Part shown: positions 1-12,781 of the stretch, one piece after another
Position numbering within the stretch: position 1 is the stretch's first letter
Layout: each line of letters starts with the position of its first letter
Source: Paramacrobiotus metropolitanus
Lineage: Eukaryota; Tardigrada; Eutardigrada; Parachela; Macrobiotidae
Direction of reading: 5' to 3'
DNA length: 64,000 nucleotides
NCBI RefSeq assembly: GCF_019649055.1
Contig: NW_026570238.1
Coordinates: 124,001 to 188,000, forward strand
Program-made: the position numbers and the translations under genes
Notes under the pieces: model-generated
Databases searched by the model: none
What the model was told of the DNA's origin: nothing
The model's input: the letters and a program-made list of their open reading frames with translations, nothing else

Positions 1-114
1 ATGTTGCACGCTTTGGATGAGCAAAGCTCGTTCGTTGCTTTTTCGTTGATTTGTAACAAGCTCAAAGCTGGAAACAAAAAGTCGATGTTTGACGAGTTCA
101 GAATAAAAATGTAA
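1..114 (+). CDS. Possible last exon of an upstream gene (partial)
   Basis: The first 114 bases are open in frame 1 for 37 codons and end at TAA (112-114). The translation is polar at its end (FDEFRIKM). It could be the 3' end of a plus-strand gene that starts outside the window, or chance. I recognise no family, and the ATG at base 1 is probably a coincidence of where the window was cut. No splice acceptor can be seen because the upstream sequence is absent. Confidence 0.2.
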   Translation: MLHALDEQSSFVAFSLICNKLKAGNKKSMFDEFRIKM

Positions 115-1262
115 ATCGTCTTATTCCACAAGAAAGACTCTTGAATCCATGCGTTTTTCAAAGATTTTAGCAGAGAACTGTTTTCAGAGACTTGTGAGAG
201 AGCTTGAATGTTTTGGTAAGTTTCCTGCTGCTCTGTGGTATTTATTGCTAGGATGAGTGAATTCCGATTTTTTAAAGAAATAAGTTATAAAAGAAATTGA
301 CAAAAGTAATCGTTATATCGCCGTACGGATGTGTGACAGGCTGAAAGCAATGGCAAAATGTCGCGGTCTTGCAGTAATTGGACCGTAAAACAGAGAATCG
401 TAACAATATGAACGTGGTGAGAAGTGGCGTCGTAAGTTCCTGCGTTTTGTGACGAGTATCGATCAGATGCTGGAGACTCAAAGGTGCCTGCTGACCTTGT
501 CTGTAACCTACTGGCAGGGGAAGCTGGTGATCTCGGATGAGAGTAAAGTACATGAAGATTCGCTGTGAGAATTTTAGGTTTGGGGACTTTGGGCTCATTT
601 TATGTAGGCCTTAACAATCTTTTGGCTCATTTTGAATAATTTTTATTATGACTGCGAATACTTCTGTGGTGTGCTTCTTGAACTTGAAGAAGCAGAAATG
701 TTTTTGTTAGCTGCATTATTAGCATAGTAATATTAGGGCAAGTGCAAAAACCAGTTCTCAGCTTCTCGTTTTCCCTGATTTCTGGAAATAACTTTTTAGT
801 AAGTAATAAATATTATTAATTTAGAATTTACAGAAACAGTTATTGAAGTGGTCTTAATTATGTCCTTTCGCGATACTTCAGTTTTATCATTTAAAGAGTG
901 ATGGTGTTAGGTTGTTCGTTTTTCGAAGAGCTTATTTGTCACGGCGGTGTGGTTTGGTTGTCCAGAAGCTTAGTGTCCTAGTCGAGAGTTCAGTTTACAA
1001 CAAACTGATTTCCGAATGAAATTGCAAATTAAATTGCCTTGATGATTCGAACCAGTTTGAGTTTTGACGTTTGTGTTTTGGTGTGCAGCGTGGCAGGCAA
1101 TGGTTTATGGACCTCATTGCATTTTTCGTATTACATCGCGGCCCGAATGCATATTAAGCTGATATCATAGCAATTTCGACTTTGCTTTACAGGACGCGTA
1201 ACGAAGTCATTTCCTGGAACAATTTTTCGGCGACTTCATGAACACCTGCGGGGAACTTATTG
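115..1262. other. Gene-free flank upstream of TRIP12
   Basis: No reading frame here resembles a known protein. The tract is AT-rich and contains the proximal promoter and 5' untranslated region expected for TRIP12. I see no clear TATA box or repeat. A 108-codon open frame on the minus strand (272-598) has low-complexity composition and no recognisable motif, and I treat it as chance. Confidence 0.5.
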
Positions 1263-4200
1263 ATGTCATCGTCAAGCCATCCTGCTAAGGTGTCGTCAAC
1301 AGGCACGGGTGCATCTTCGTCAGAGTAGGTCGCGGGCTTGTTCATTACGTAATTCGGTCTTTCCTGATGATGTTGTTAGCTCTGTAACCAACGTAAACAA
1401 TGCGCACGTATGGCAATTACGATGGACAGCAGTCTGTGAAACTTTTTTTCGCTTTGAAATCTGTTGTCACAAAATCTTGGAAAAGTTTGCTTGCAGTAAT
1501 GCATAAAATTTTATCTAGTAGTTATGCTGTAGTGAGTGCGACTATGTTTTCAAAGTTTCTAAGTAATTTTTTTTTAATTAATTGAGGGTGTAAAATCGTT
1601 GTTTCCTGCATGGATGGTTATATATACTTTGCTTATTTGCAGTGCTGGGAGACGCGGAAGTGGAAATGTCGATGACGAGTTATCTTTACGTCGCAGTAGT
1701 CGTATAGCATCACGATCGAATCCTTCCACATCCAAATCAACTTCTCGTACGCCATCTGAAGAACCAACCGCTAGCAGTAACACGATCAAGCGTCTGTCCA
1801 CTGTGGGTACAAAGCGAGCGAAACAGGACACGGGCGGCCCTGTGGTTAAAGGCAAGGGCAGATCCAGATTGCCGAAGCACAGTAGCGCCGGCAGTAACAA
1901 ACTGAACGAAGAGCTGAAGCAACCACCCGTTAAACGACCGGTTGAGAGCGAGGACGAAGACGACGGCGACGCTGCTCAGCGAGGACACAATCTGCGTCCC
2001 AGAGCGCAGATAACGGCACCTCTTCGCCATCTCCGCAGTCGGAAGGTGGATAGGTCTCGGGAGGGTAAATGGTTCATCCACGCTCACTTTCGTAACTGTT
2101 GATTTTAGAACTTCTTATTAGTCGCTGTTTGGTTTGAATTATCATTACCGTTTGTGTAAGGGCTGATGAAATTAATGCCATCCACTAGGTGTAAAGCAAA
2201 CATCCAAGCGCATGGGCGCAGCGCTACACAAAGCGGATTCCGTGGCAGACGTGTCTTCAGACGAGACGACTAACAAGGCAGTGTCGACGAAATCGTTCCC
2301 TGTCACCCGAAGCCGCACCGCCAAGGCTGTTGTTGCACCCACGGAATCCACAGCAGTAGCAACTGATATTGCTGACGACACCATTGGCAGGCGGGTTCGA
2401 AAGCATCACGTCGATAAGCGTAATCCGTCCAAAACAGGAGCGGCAGTGGCGTCAGTGAAGCGTGCTGCCAGTCCGGTGGTTCAAAGTTTATCAGCTACGT
2501 CGAAGAGCAAGAAGGATAAGGACAAAAAGCCGTCGGTAGCGAAATCGTTATCTGTAAAAGCCAAAGCGGCATCCCTATTGGGCAAAGACAGTGGCAAATC
2601 TGCACAGCCAGTAGAGCAGCCTATTCCGACACCTCCTGGTGTTGCATTGGTTAACAGCATGGCGCAGAATAATTCGAATCGTTCTGCTGCGAGTGATTCT
2701 GGTAAATATTTGACTCATAAAAATGTGAAACAATAATTACAAACATCACATAATGAAATGATTATTTGAAAGACGTCTGTAACGATACGTAGATATTGTT
2801 ACTTTTTATACGTTATTCTTCAACTTTTTTTTATTGACACAAACGTTTTGTTTTATTCGTATGATAGCTGGCCTTGCCAGTAACATATTTTCCGCGTTGG
2901 GAGATTTGGAGGCGCTTGGAGGAGACGAATTTGATGTAAATCGGCTGCAGGCATTGTTGGAAGCCCGTGGACTGCCGTCATCTCTGTTCAGCAATCTCGC
3001 TCCTCGATTCCAGCAGATGCTTGGTCGAATTGGTAGTCAGGCTGGAGGCAGTACGCAGTGCTGTAAGTTGTGTAAAGTATTTCGATGGATCTCGTGAAAA
3101 CTTTTTAGGGTTGTATTGCTGTAAAATGACAGCAAGTTCCATTTAGGTACGATACTTGTCTTGGCTTGTATGTTTCCATCCTACTATTACTGTGATTTCC
3201 AGTTTTGAAAATAATTAGTTTTGATGATTTTAGACAACAAATGTACGCAGTTGCTGACCGCACTGAAGGGCACTGATGAAAGTGCTCAGTTGGCTGCTGC
3301 TTCGGAACTGTGTCAAATGTTAGTTATGGGTAACGAAGATACACTGCACGGATTTCCGGTTAAACAAACTGTTGCCGCACTGACGGGAGTAATCGCCGGG
3401 GAAGGGAATTACGAACTGGTATGTATAAGTACTGAATTTCTTGATACTCAATTTGCACATTTCGAGTACTGTACTCTTGTTTATAGGTGACCCAAGCCTG
3501 TCGAGCTCTGTCATACATGATGGAATCCTTGCCGCGCTCTTCTACAGTTGTTGTCGGGGCAATTCCAGCATTTTTGGATAAGTTGCAGTCTATCGAATAC
3601 ATTGACGTTGCAGAGCAGAGTCTGGTTGCTTTAGAAATGCTTTCTCGCCGACACACCAAGCAGATACTACGGGCGGTAAGTATATTTTAAAACGTTTATT
3701 ACTTTCTGGATCTTGATTTTTATATTTTCAAACGGTGTGTGAGTATCATTTACGGTGCTTGACATATTCGTTTGCAAGTAAGTAAGTTCCGCGTTTGATT
3801 TTTTTGTTGCCGGTTGCAGAATGGAGTCCAGGCAGTTCTGAATTACATTGAATTTTTTTCTTCGACTGCCCAGCGAAATGCCCTAATGATTACATCCAGC
3901 TGCTGCAGTAATTTGACGCCCGAAGAATTTGAATTTATTCAACCGGTGTTACCATTGCTGAGTCAGCGATTGGCCCAAGATAGCGACAAAAAATGTATCG
4001 AGAACACCTGCGCGGCTTTCTCTCGTATTGTGGAATGTTTCCGCAACGATGCCGATCGTTTACGGGAAGTTGCCGGACATGGATTACTGCAGAATATACA
4101 GCATCTTCTTATCACTTCTCCGTCAGTGCTGAGCAGTCAGATCTTTATTATGGTTATTCAGATGCTGACTCATATTTGCACTGCCTGTCCGGATTTATCG

Positions 4201-7200
4201 GCACACTTGCTCGATAACAGTATGTATCATGGCTCCAGATACTCTTTCGAATTTTCGGAGGAATAGTGAAAATTTTGTTACAGAAATTACGGAGACGTTG
4301 TGTTTCCTGTTGACTGGATCGTCCACATTGGGGACGCGTGTGGAATTGTCAAAGAGTGCTCGATCACCTCAAGAAGGATATGAATTAATTCGACTTATAG
4401 TGTACGTAATACTTCCGTCATATTTCGAAGCATTGTATGTTAATACGAGGCTTTGAACAGGCTTTGAACGATCGTAGCAGGCTTTGAACTCAGTTGTTTT
4501 TGCAGTGCTTTATTGCCGGAACTGCCGACAGATGGAATTTTCGCTGTCGATGATCTGCTGCGGAAAGTTTCCGGTAGTAGTGATCAGCAAGTGATTTGGT
4601 ATTGGAAAGACGATTCTAATGCCTGGATACCGTACACGAATACAGAGTGCGCAACAATTGAGGTGTGTACCGAAGCAACAGCCGCATTCTAACCACTAAC
4701 AAATTTGCCATAGATTTCGCCCAGTCTGTTAAAATTTCCTGGTTCATTATTATTAATTCTCATGTGTCACTGGTTTTTGTTCGCTTCAGAATGCTTTCCG
4801 CACGCACCAGGAGGACGTACTGATTGATACTCCCCAGGCTCAGTATGTGATCGATCTGGTGGCTATGCATCAGATTAATGAGGATACTGGAACGTCGCGC
4901 GAGGTTAAACGACAGGAGGTGGTTCCTGTGGCTAAATCCCTCCGCCTCTCGGCACCTGTTGCTCGTACGTTTTTTTCGATTTACTTTATTACTGCTAGAA
5001 ATTAATCATTTTGTTGGGTTCGTGACGTAAAGATGTCATTGTTTACTTCATTCAATCGCTTCCGTTATAGTTATGGGATTAATTAGCTGCGAGCTATGTT
5101 TGTAGAATCGTGTGATCCTAATGTTGCCATTTTTATCCGCAACCTGTTCTGCGTGCTGTATGAAGTGTACAGTACCTCAGCTGGAGCGGCTATCCGTCAT
5201 AAATGTTCAGAAGCCTTACTGCGCATGACCTATCACGCCAGTCCGGATTTGCTGGCTGGTATCATGCAGCGACTGCCCGTATCTAGGTATGCCCGTTATC
5301 GGGGCTTACTTTAGTCGCAACCTTAATTTCCGATTTCTAACCACCCTATTTTTCTTTTTCAGCAATATTGCTAGCAGTTTGGCTACTAATGATATAAAAT
5401 CTGTGATTCATGCCATCCAGCTCGCGGATCTGTTGATGCAGAAGCTACCGCAGACTTTTAGTGTTCATTTTCGCCGTGAAGGTCAGGAATAGACAATTTG
5501 CAACATGTTTTGCGTTCTGTAACAAGTATGCTAAATCGGTGGTTTATTTCTGTGTGATAGGTGTGGTGTATCAAATGAATTTGTGCGCGAAAAATGAAAG
5601 TGTCATATTCAGGAACCATAATAACGACCCCCTGAATAGTGACACACGAGAGCCCAGCAATTTATTGCTTTCTTCGTCTGAAAGCTCGCAGCCCTCATCT
5701 TCGGACAGCGCAACTCCGTCTTCGTCGAATCGCGGAGACACATATGGGGATAACAGCGCAGGTGGCGGCTCCCCAGCAGCACGCAGTAAAACCCAGACAA
5801 CGACCCGACGATCGACTACGCGACGTGGCAATTGGACAGCTCTTACTACTGGACGACGTCGTCATCCAGCAGGTAATTGGTTGCACGTTTTTTTTAAGTG
5901 TTTTAAATGGTTCTGACCGCTTAGGTCATTTGAGATTCATACGCATGCAATCTTTGTTTTTATGTTTGAGATCTGATTGCGCATAAAAGGTGTGAACAAC
6001 CGACCTGTTTGTGATATCTTTGAGTGTGCAGCCTCATTGATTGTATTTTTAACTGTTTGCTAAACGTTCAATGTTGTTGCGCACCTTTGGACTGTAATAG
6101 GTCCAACGGAAACTGCCTCGAATACGGATGTCGGCTCCAGTCCACCGATAACGGATCCTTTACCACCGCCTCCACCACCTACGACGGGGACAACACCGTT
6201 GAACCGTATAGCTTTGGCTCGCATGCGATTAGCGAACGAAGGCCGTGCAGTTTTGGATCGCCTTTCTTCTAGCTTATCGACTCCATCCAGTAGTTCCTCT
6301 GCAACGCCTTCGGCTCCACCAGCCAGCACGGTTTCAATGCAGAATTATCGTCATCAAGCTACGGAGTGGATCAAAGCCCACGCGCAGAAATTCCTTGTTG
6401 ACTATATACCCGGTTCAAATTCTTCCCAGTCCGGCTCCTTAGCGGTTCTCAATGCTTCAGTTGAAAAATTGCGTACGGAAAAGGAACTCACGGCATTGAA
6501 AGAAATCAAGCAAGTGATTCTGGATGGGAATGCCTCTCCGTTTGAAGTCATTCACAGTAATGTCATCGGAACACTTTTGCGGTACCTTACGCAGGCGGAA
6601 TGGCTGGATGATAATTTCGATGCTAATTTAGTCGTTAAACGCGCTAAGCGGAAAGCGAAGTTTGAGTCAACGGGAACGCCTCGCCGCAGGAGGCTTGCAA
6701 GATTTCTGCATGTGTTTTTCGACGGTCCGTCCGAGGAAGACGCGGAATCCAGCTTTGTGAACGTGTTCGATGTCGCTGACTGCATTGATTCGGTGCCAGC
6801 ATTCAGTGCCCTGGTCTCCAAATTGAGCGCCTGTGTTAACCAGCTGGAACAGTTCCCCGTACGGGTAATGGATTTAACGGTGCCTGGGGTATTAGGATTG
6901 GGTGCCGCGGGCGGGCGGCATCCGATCATGCGAATGTTCGCACATAGTCAGTTGAAGTGTACTCTGAGTCGTCATCCGGATGTGACTACCATTCGGGAAT
7001 GGAAGGGAGGCATGGTACGAGTAGAACCGCTAGCACCCATTCATACGATAGAACGCTATCTGGTGGCACGAGGATGCGGAAAAAGTGGGCCAGCGGATGA
7101 TAATGCGCCGGATACGGATGAGGTATCCGATGAAGATGAGCTGGATTCTATGTCGATGGCTGCCGATGCCGCTCGGGCCAACGGCCGGTATCGATTGGAG

Positions 7201-9786
7201 TTATTATATAATAACAACGTGCTGCCATATAACTGGAGTCTGTATCAGTGTATTCGACATTTTGGGAGGAGCGGTAATGGAGAAGATACGGATGGAGATT
7301 CTGATTTTGGTGCCGGTCAGATGGCACTGTTTAGTAACACGCATACGATACATTATCGATTGGCACGAGATGAAGCGGCAGCGCAGTTGGCTGGAAGTGG
7401 ACAGAATGAGCAGAATAGTATGTACTGTTGCTTTTTGGTAAACATACTTACTCGTATTTGCCAGTAAAGCAGTGATGTATCATGTGTTTAGGTTGATCAA
7501 TATGTTAACTTTAATGCTGTGTATATAATTATGTATGGGTTGGTATTCATTGTCATCGGTTCTGTTTTTAGATGACGCCACTCCGAAAGGAGAAGAAGAC
7601 CGTAATAATACGGTATGGGAAACAGCCATTTGTCCACCTGTTGAATCAGCTCTTGATACGCAGTTAAATACGAAATCTGCGGAATTTGTTACTATCAGTG
7701 ATCCTTCTGTGGAGGTCATTACATTGCTGCGCGTGTTATTTGCGCTGAATTATTATTGGCCGGAAATTTATCAGCCCCAGTCGAAACTTCTACCCCGCCT
7801 GGGAGAACTGGAATTTTTGAACAGTAAATTGGTAACGAAAATGAATAGGCAGATGCAGGATCCTATGATGGTCATTACGGGTCAAGTACCTTCTTGGATG
7901 ACTCAGATTGCCGTTTATGCTCCGTTTCTCTTTCCCTTTGAATCTCGTCTGCAACTGTTTTTTCTTACGGCATTCGATCGGGACCGCGCTATGCAGCGTT
8001 TAATGGACACCAACCCCGAAATGGCGCTGCACCGTAGCAATAGTCAGCAGAGCTCGTCCAGTGGACATGATCATGTCTTGCCGCGCATCGAACGCCGAAA
8101 ACGCGTGGTTTCGCGGAAAAATCTTCTCGTCCAGACCCAGACGATAATGGATGAGTACGCCCATACCCGGCAATTTTTGGAAATTCAGTATCAGGAGGAA
8201 GTGGGAACTGGCTTGGGACCAACGCTCGAATATTATTCGATGGTGTCCAAGTAAGAAAATGGTTAACTTGTAGTCTTTAAGAGCTGTACCTGAGTGGAGC
8301 TTCAGATTCAAATACGTACTTCGTTTGTTAGATTATGTTGGGTTATAGTGCCACTAAACGAAAGGTTCGATGCATTTGTGTTTGTATTTTTAACTATGAC
8401 ATCTTTCAAAGGGAATTCCAGCGAACCGAACTAGGATTGTGGCACGGTGCTTCCAATCATATGTCGACTGGACCTTATGTTTACGCCCCTTGTGGATTGT
8501 TTCCCAAACCAATTGGACAATGCACCCTTAAAGCGCAAATGACAGAAATCGAAGGAAAATTTCGCTTGTTGGGTAAATTTATGGCAAAAGCTGTGATGGA
8601 CTTCAGAATGGTAAGCCGTGAAATCTTGCCATTGCTAGAATTACGTAAGAATGGTTTATTCGGTGTTTAGACGGATATCCCATTCAGCCCAGTTTTCTAC
8701 AAATGGATGTTAGGCGAAGAGTCCAAATTGGGTTTATCGGATTTGGCGCATATCGATCCGGAAATGGCGAAAACTATGGAAAAGCTTTATCGTATTGCAC
8801 GTCGAAAAAAATGGCTGGAATCTGTTAGTGAAATGGGTGATCGGAAACGAATGGGCTCGGATGAGGAACTATTGTACGACGGAACATCAGTGGATGATCT
8901 GTGTTTGCATTTCACTTTGCCTGGTTATGATGATATTGAGCTATGCCGCGGCGGACGAGATAAGGCTGTCAGCCTTGAAAATTTGGAACAATATGTCAAT
9001 GTAAGACGCTTTGCATTCTTTTCAAATGGTCTACCTTTAAGTGGCATTGCCAGTTTTCTGAAGTTAAGCATGCTTGGAAGTAATCATTTTTTCATGTTCA
9101 TTGCAGCTTGTTGTATATTGGTACTTGAGGGAAGGCGTGTGCCGGCAAATGGAGGCATTTAGGGATGCCTTCAATGCTATCATCCCACTGAAGCATATTC
9201 ACCTGTTCCGTGCTGAAGAACTGGATGCCTTGTTTTGTGGTCATGGTGAGCACATACAGGAAGGGTGGGACGTGCGAACCCTGACGGAATCTTGTCATCC
9301 CGATCATGGTTATACGGTGGACAGTCAAGCTGTGAAGTGGCTCTTTACAGTTATGGCCAAGTACAGTGCGCAGGAACGGCGTGATTTTGTGCAGTTTGTT
9401 ACAGGATCGCCTAAACTGCCGGTGGGAGGTCAGTTCAAAGTTGCATTACGAACTCTCTACGACATTATAGTGACTAGTTCTTCTCGTATGTTACAATATG
9501 CACCCGCAACAATGTGGTTGATTAAGTACATGTTCGGTGAAAGTTTTATTGATCACATTCTGCTTTTGTTGATTGTTATTGCACTGCAGGTTTCAAAGCC
9601 CTCAATCCACCTTTCACTGTGGTGCGAAAAACTGTAGCCGGCGATCAGAATGCGGATCAATTCCTGCCATCTGTGATGACGTGCGTCAACTATCTGAAAT
9701 TACCTGATTATTCCAGCATGGAAATTATGGCCAAGCGGTTGGAGACAGCATGCAAAGAGGGTCAGCATTCGTTTCATTTGTCCTGA
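1263..9786 (+). CDS. TRIP12: E3 ubiquitin-protein ligase TRIP12 (HECT type)
   Basis: TRIP12 is a nuclear HECT ligase that ubiquitinates N-degron and ubiquitin-fusion substrates and acts in chromatin and DNA-damage control. Exons read: 1263-1324 (tentative), 1643-2064, 2189-2701, 2868-3062, 3234-3418, 3487-3675, 3820-4219, 4284-4401, 4506-4662, 4790-4964, 5094-5286, 5363-5481, 5561-5872, 6101-7417, 7572-8250, 8412-8610, 8671-9000, 9107-9428, 9590-9786. All phases agree and give about 2027 residues, as in vertebrates. The basic, Ser-rich N-terminus leads to the signature [12 protein letters not shown] (about residue 365), then armadillo repeats ([30 protein letters not shown]), a WWE domain (IWYWKDD...[11 protein letters not shown], about 715-800), a Ser/Pro-rich linker and the C-terminal HECT domain. 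The catalytic Cys is in [15 protein letters not shown] (codon 9682-9684), 33 residues from the end; the last residues are SFHLS. The first exon (MSSSSHPAK, donor GTAGGT) is chosen only because it restores phase. The acceptor of exon 5094 (GCGAG) is weak. Identity is very secure. Confidence 0.95.
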
Positions 9787-10011
9787 GCTGGCTAATCTGT
9801 CCTTGTAATAGTGATTTTATCAGTGGAATCACCGTTGAGTGCTTGGTTAATATAGATTCTTTTTGCTCACTGTGCTTCGAATATTATACGGCTTTGTTCT
9901 AAGTTGAGTTGTGTGCATTTTATTTTATGGGTTCTTCTTCTGTGTGTACTACCGTTCAATACAGTGCGTAAAGCTAAATTGTCCTTAAATTTGTCTACTT
10001 TCTTTTTACTA

Positions 10012-10035
10012 AATAAATCGATCTAACGAAATAAA
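10012..10035 (+). terminator. Poly(A) signals of TRIP12
   Basis: Two AATAAA hexamers (10012-10017 and 10030-10035) lie about 230 and 245 bases after the TRIP12 stop. They sit in the 360-base gap shared with the convergent NAA10 gene, whose stop codon is at 10147-10149. The transcripts of the two genes may therefore overlap tail to tail. Confidence 0.55.
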
Positions 10036-10146
10036 TCAGCAAATGGCTAACCAGTTTGTTATAAAAAAAGCAAATTACTTGGTTAACAACCACGTAGTAA
10101 GAAACAGGTTAAATATACCGATTTCATACGGACTAGGGGTTGCATA

Positions 10147-11352
10147 TTATTTTCGTTTCTTGTGTTTCTTCTTCGTCGCACTCGGTTGATCTGAAGCAGT
10201 GGTGTTTTCTTTGGATGCCTCTGCAGTTTTTCCTCCAGCAGCAGCAGAATCTTTGTGCTGATCAGTGTCAGCGGCGTCAGTCACTTGCATCCGGGAGACG
10301 TCATCCGTCACCGCCTGCACCGACGGCGCGGCTTCGATAGCTGCCGCTGGAGCAGACTGATTCTCTTTGCCCTGCCGACGATGACGGCGGTCAACTTGAA
10401 AAAACTTTACGGGATGCGGCGGCTTGATATCCAGTTGGCGTGCCCAGTCAACTAAATCCCGACGCATCGCGTACGCGTCCTCGCCGTCGGCGTAGTATTT
10501 CGGTTCAGTTTCAGTTGTCCTACGAAAATAAATTCATGCTTTCAAAATTCAAGAATCTTCCATTCCGGAAGAAAACGAAATTTGGTTCGATAAACCATAC
10601 AGCATAAAAATAATTGTAATTTTTCAACCCATCTATTAAGTAACTGTTAACGAGCAAAACAAAAAAAAGAAAATTCAATGGAAAAAATAAAACAAGCAAG
10701 AAACAGTGCCATGCAATATTTGCTTGCGCACTCGTGAACCCAATAATAGCTTGGGCTTACTTGAAGCCCAAAACAACTGAGTAGAGATGGTACGCCGCCC
10801 GGTTGGACACGCGCACGTGCAGGCTGACATAACGACAATTGTAAATTTCCACCATGGCGCGGGCGGTTTGGTTCATCAGCTTCTGCGCTAATCCCAGACG
10901 TCGATATTCCCGCTGCACAGCCAGACTGGTGATGTGTCCGTGGGGTTCGTCGTCGTCTTCTTCCCTGCACAGCACGAATTGAGTATGTTACAGTTTTTAC
11001 TGAAGGGAAAACAACCTAGCTCGTGTCAACTCACATCTTGGCCAGAACATAACCAACTATACGCTGTTTATCATCTTCGGCAATATAGGACAGCTGCAAA
11101 AACAGCACGCTAATTGATACATCCGAAGGACTAGGGATCTGAGGCGAACGCTACCTGTGGCCACGACAAACCGTGGTACATGTAGTATTTTAGTTGGTAA
11201 TTCTCCGGTAAACACAAGAGATTGCAGTGTTGCATATTCATTAAATCCGCCACCTTCAGGAAGAAAATATTTCAGACATGACACCAGTTAAGTACCAGTA
11301 CTTCAATCTAGCGAAACCAGGGATAACGCACCTGTGCACATCTTATATTCAT
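10147..11352 (-). CDS. NAA10: N-alpha-acetyltransferase 10, NatA catalytic subunit
   Basis: NAA10 transfers acetyl from acetyl-CoA to protein N-termini co-translationally, working with NAA15 on the ribosome. Coding exons on the minus strand: 11332-11352, 11155-11253, 11035-11093, 10761-10964, 10147-10519, giving 251 residues (human about 235). The first exon holds only seven codons (MNIRCAQ). The GNAT fold is clear: [19 protein letters not shown], then [32 protein letters not shown], the acetyl-CoA loop RRLGLAQK (an R/Q-x-x-G-x-G/A type motif), [17 protein letters not shown] and [18 protein letters not shown]. After about residue 160 the tail is Ala/Ser/Lys-rich and ends KKKHKKRK; such tails vary between species. 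Phase is consistent at every junction (756 coding bases). It ends convergently with TRIP12. NAA11, a vertebrate retrocopy, is excluded by the introns. Confidence 0.96.
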
Positions 11353-12781
11353 TTCGAGAGGCTGATGCAAAATCAGGATTAAAAACAAAGAGAAAACTAT
11401 ATGCGTTCGTCAATAATCTGACAATTAACACCAACAGATTCACTTGGGTTACTAAAGTGTGGAAAACGAAAACAAAATTATTACGGAAAAGTGAAAACTC
11501 GAATCTTCGTCGACTGAGTACTGTAGCAAAGTCGCTGACTGTAGTGTACTGCACACTGCACAGTATTTGCTACTAACCCGCCACACTGTCACAGTATGGA
11601 ATCTTTTCCGTCAGGCCTGCACACTGTTGCAGGACTTATACACTATAAAAAACAGAAAGTGAGACTTTCTGTATAAGAGTGTATACGGCTTGTTTCTTGC
11701 ACGGTCTATGGGGAAATCTGTAACCAAAATGTTACACCCCTGTGATTGGCACAAGTTAGGGGTGTGGTTTACGGTATGCCAGTTAATACGGGCATACTGC
11801 ATAGTCAGCATAGCTGTCGCTAGAATGTGGTTGGGCTAATAGCCTAATAATTATAGAAGTATGTATTCCATGTGGTTTGTATCCAGTTTCCGTTTATCCC
11901 GATTATTTCCCTTTCCCATCCAGGCCTGACGGAGCTATTTCCGTAGGAAATGTCACTTTAGTGTTTTATGGATAAGCGCGGAGGGGTAAGTACCACTACG
12001 ATCTAAAAGAGAGCCCGATGTTATGGAGATCGACAAATTTCTTTGACTGGGTAAAAAGCCGTCAAAAAAGTCAATATTAGCAAGAATTAAGAATAATTTG
12101 AGACTTTTGAGTCCTGTCTCAGTTTCGTTGACTGTAATGATAACCATTGCGGTACGCTTCTAGCCACTAGGTAACACCTTACCCGGTACTCGTATAGATA
12201 CCGTAGAAGAGTAACAAGACTGCAGGTCCGCAACTTCGCAATCCCATACGAACAGCAGTAGCTGGAAACGTGTGACGCGGCATGGATGAATATTATGCTG
12301 GCCTGATGAATTTTAGTTAAGATGCTTGATAAAATGTAAAATAACTTCCAGTGTTAACTATTAAAATATACGAAAAACAGCAAAGTGCGATGATGACCTT
12401 TTCCACATTGCATGCAGGTGGTATCGTTCGCAGTGCTGCTTTATCGGTGAATTATTTCATGGCACTGACGCTGTTGCATATGTAGTCTTAGCAATCCAAG
12501 CTAACAGAATTTAGTGGATACCATTATCACCAGTTACATCTAAACGAGGAATGTGAAAAGAAACCGCTTTTCCGGTCAGTCAGGGTACGTAAAGAAATTA
12601 CGGCCGTGGTATCTCGTCCCAGACGAAAGCGGATTACTGGCGGACTACCGGTTAAAGACAAAATAATTTTATTATCACAAACGTAAAAATCTATTTTGCT
12701 AACCGTGAAGGACATTTCTATAAAACCTAATCTTTCAGTCACTGATTTATACACCTGTCATGCATCTCATACTGCAATTTT
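11353..12781. other. Intergenic region between NAA10 and CNOT3
   Basis: Both neighbours lie on the minus strand, so this tract holds the NAA10 promoter and the 3' untranslated region of CNOT3. A TTTATT (AATAAA on the minus strand) near 12668 is a plausible CNOT3 poly(A) signal, about 115 bases past the stop. I see no convincing extra gene, only short chance frames. Confidence 0.5.

Noticed and set aside
272-598. 108-codon minus-strand open frame upstream of TRIP12
   Set aside because: No motif, atypical composition, no splice context; chance in AT-rich flank.
1574-2087. Minus-strand frames of 108 and 116 codons opposite TRIP12 exon 2
   Set aside because: They are antisense shadows of the Ser/Arg-rich TRIP12 coding sequence.
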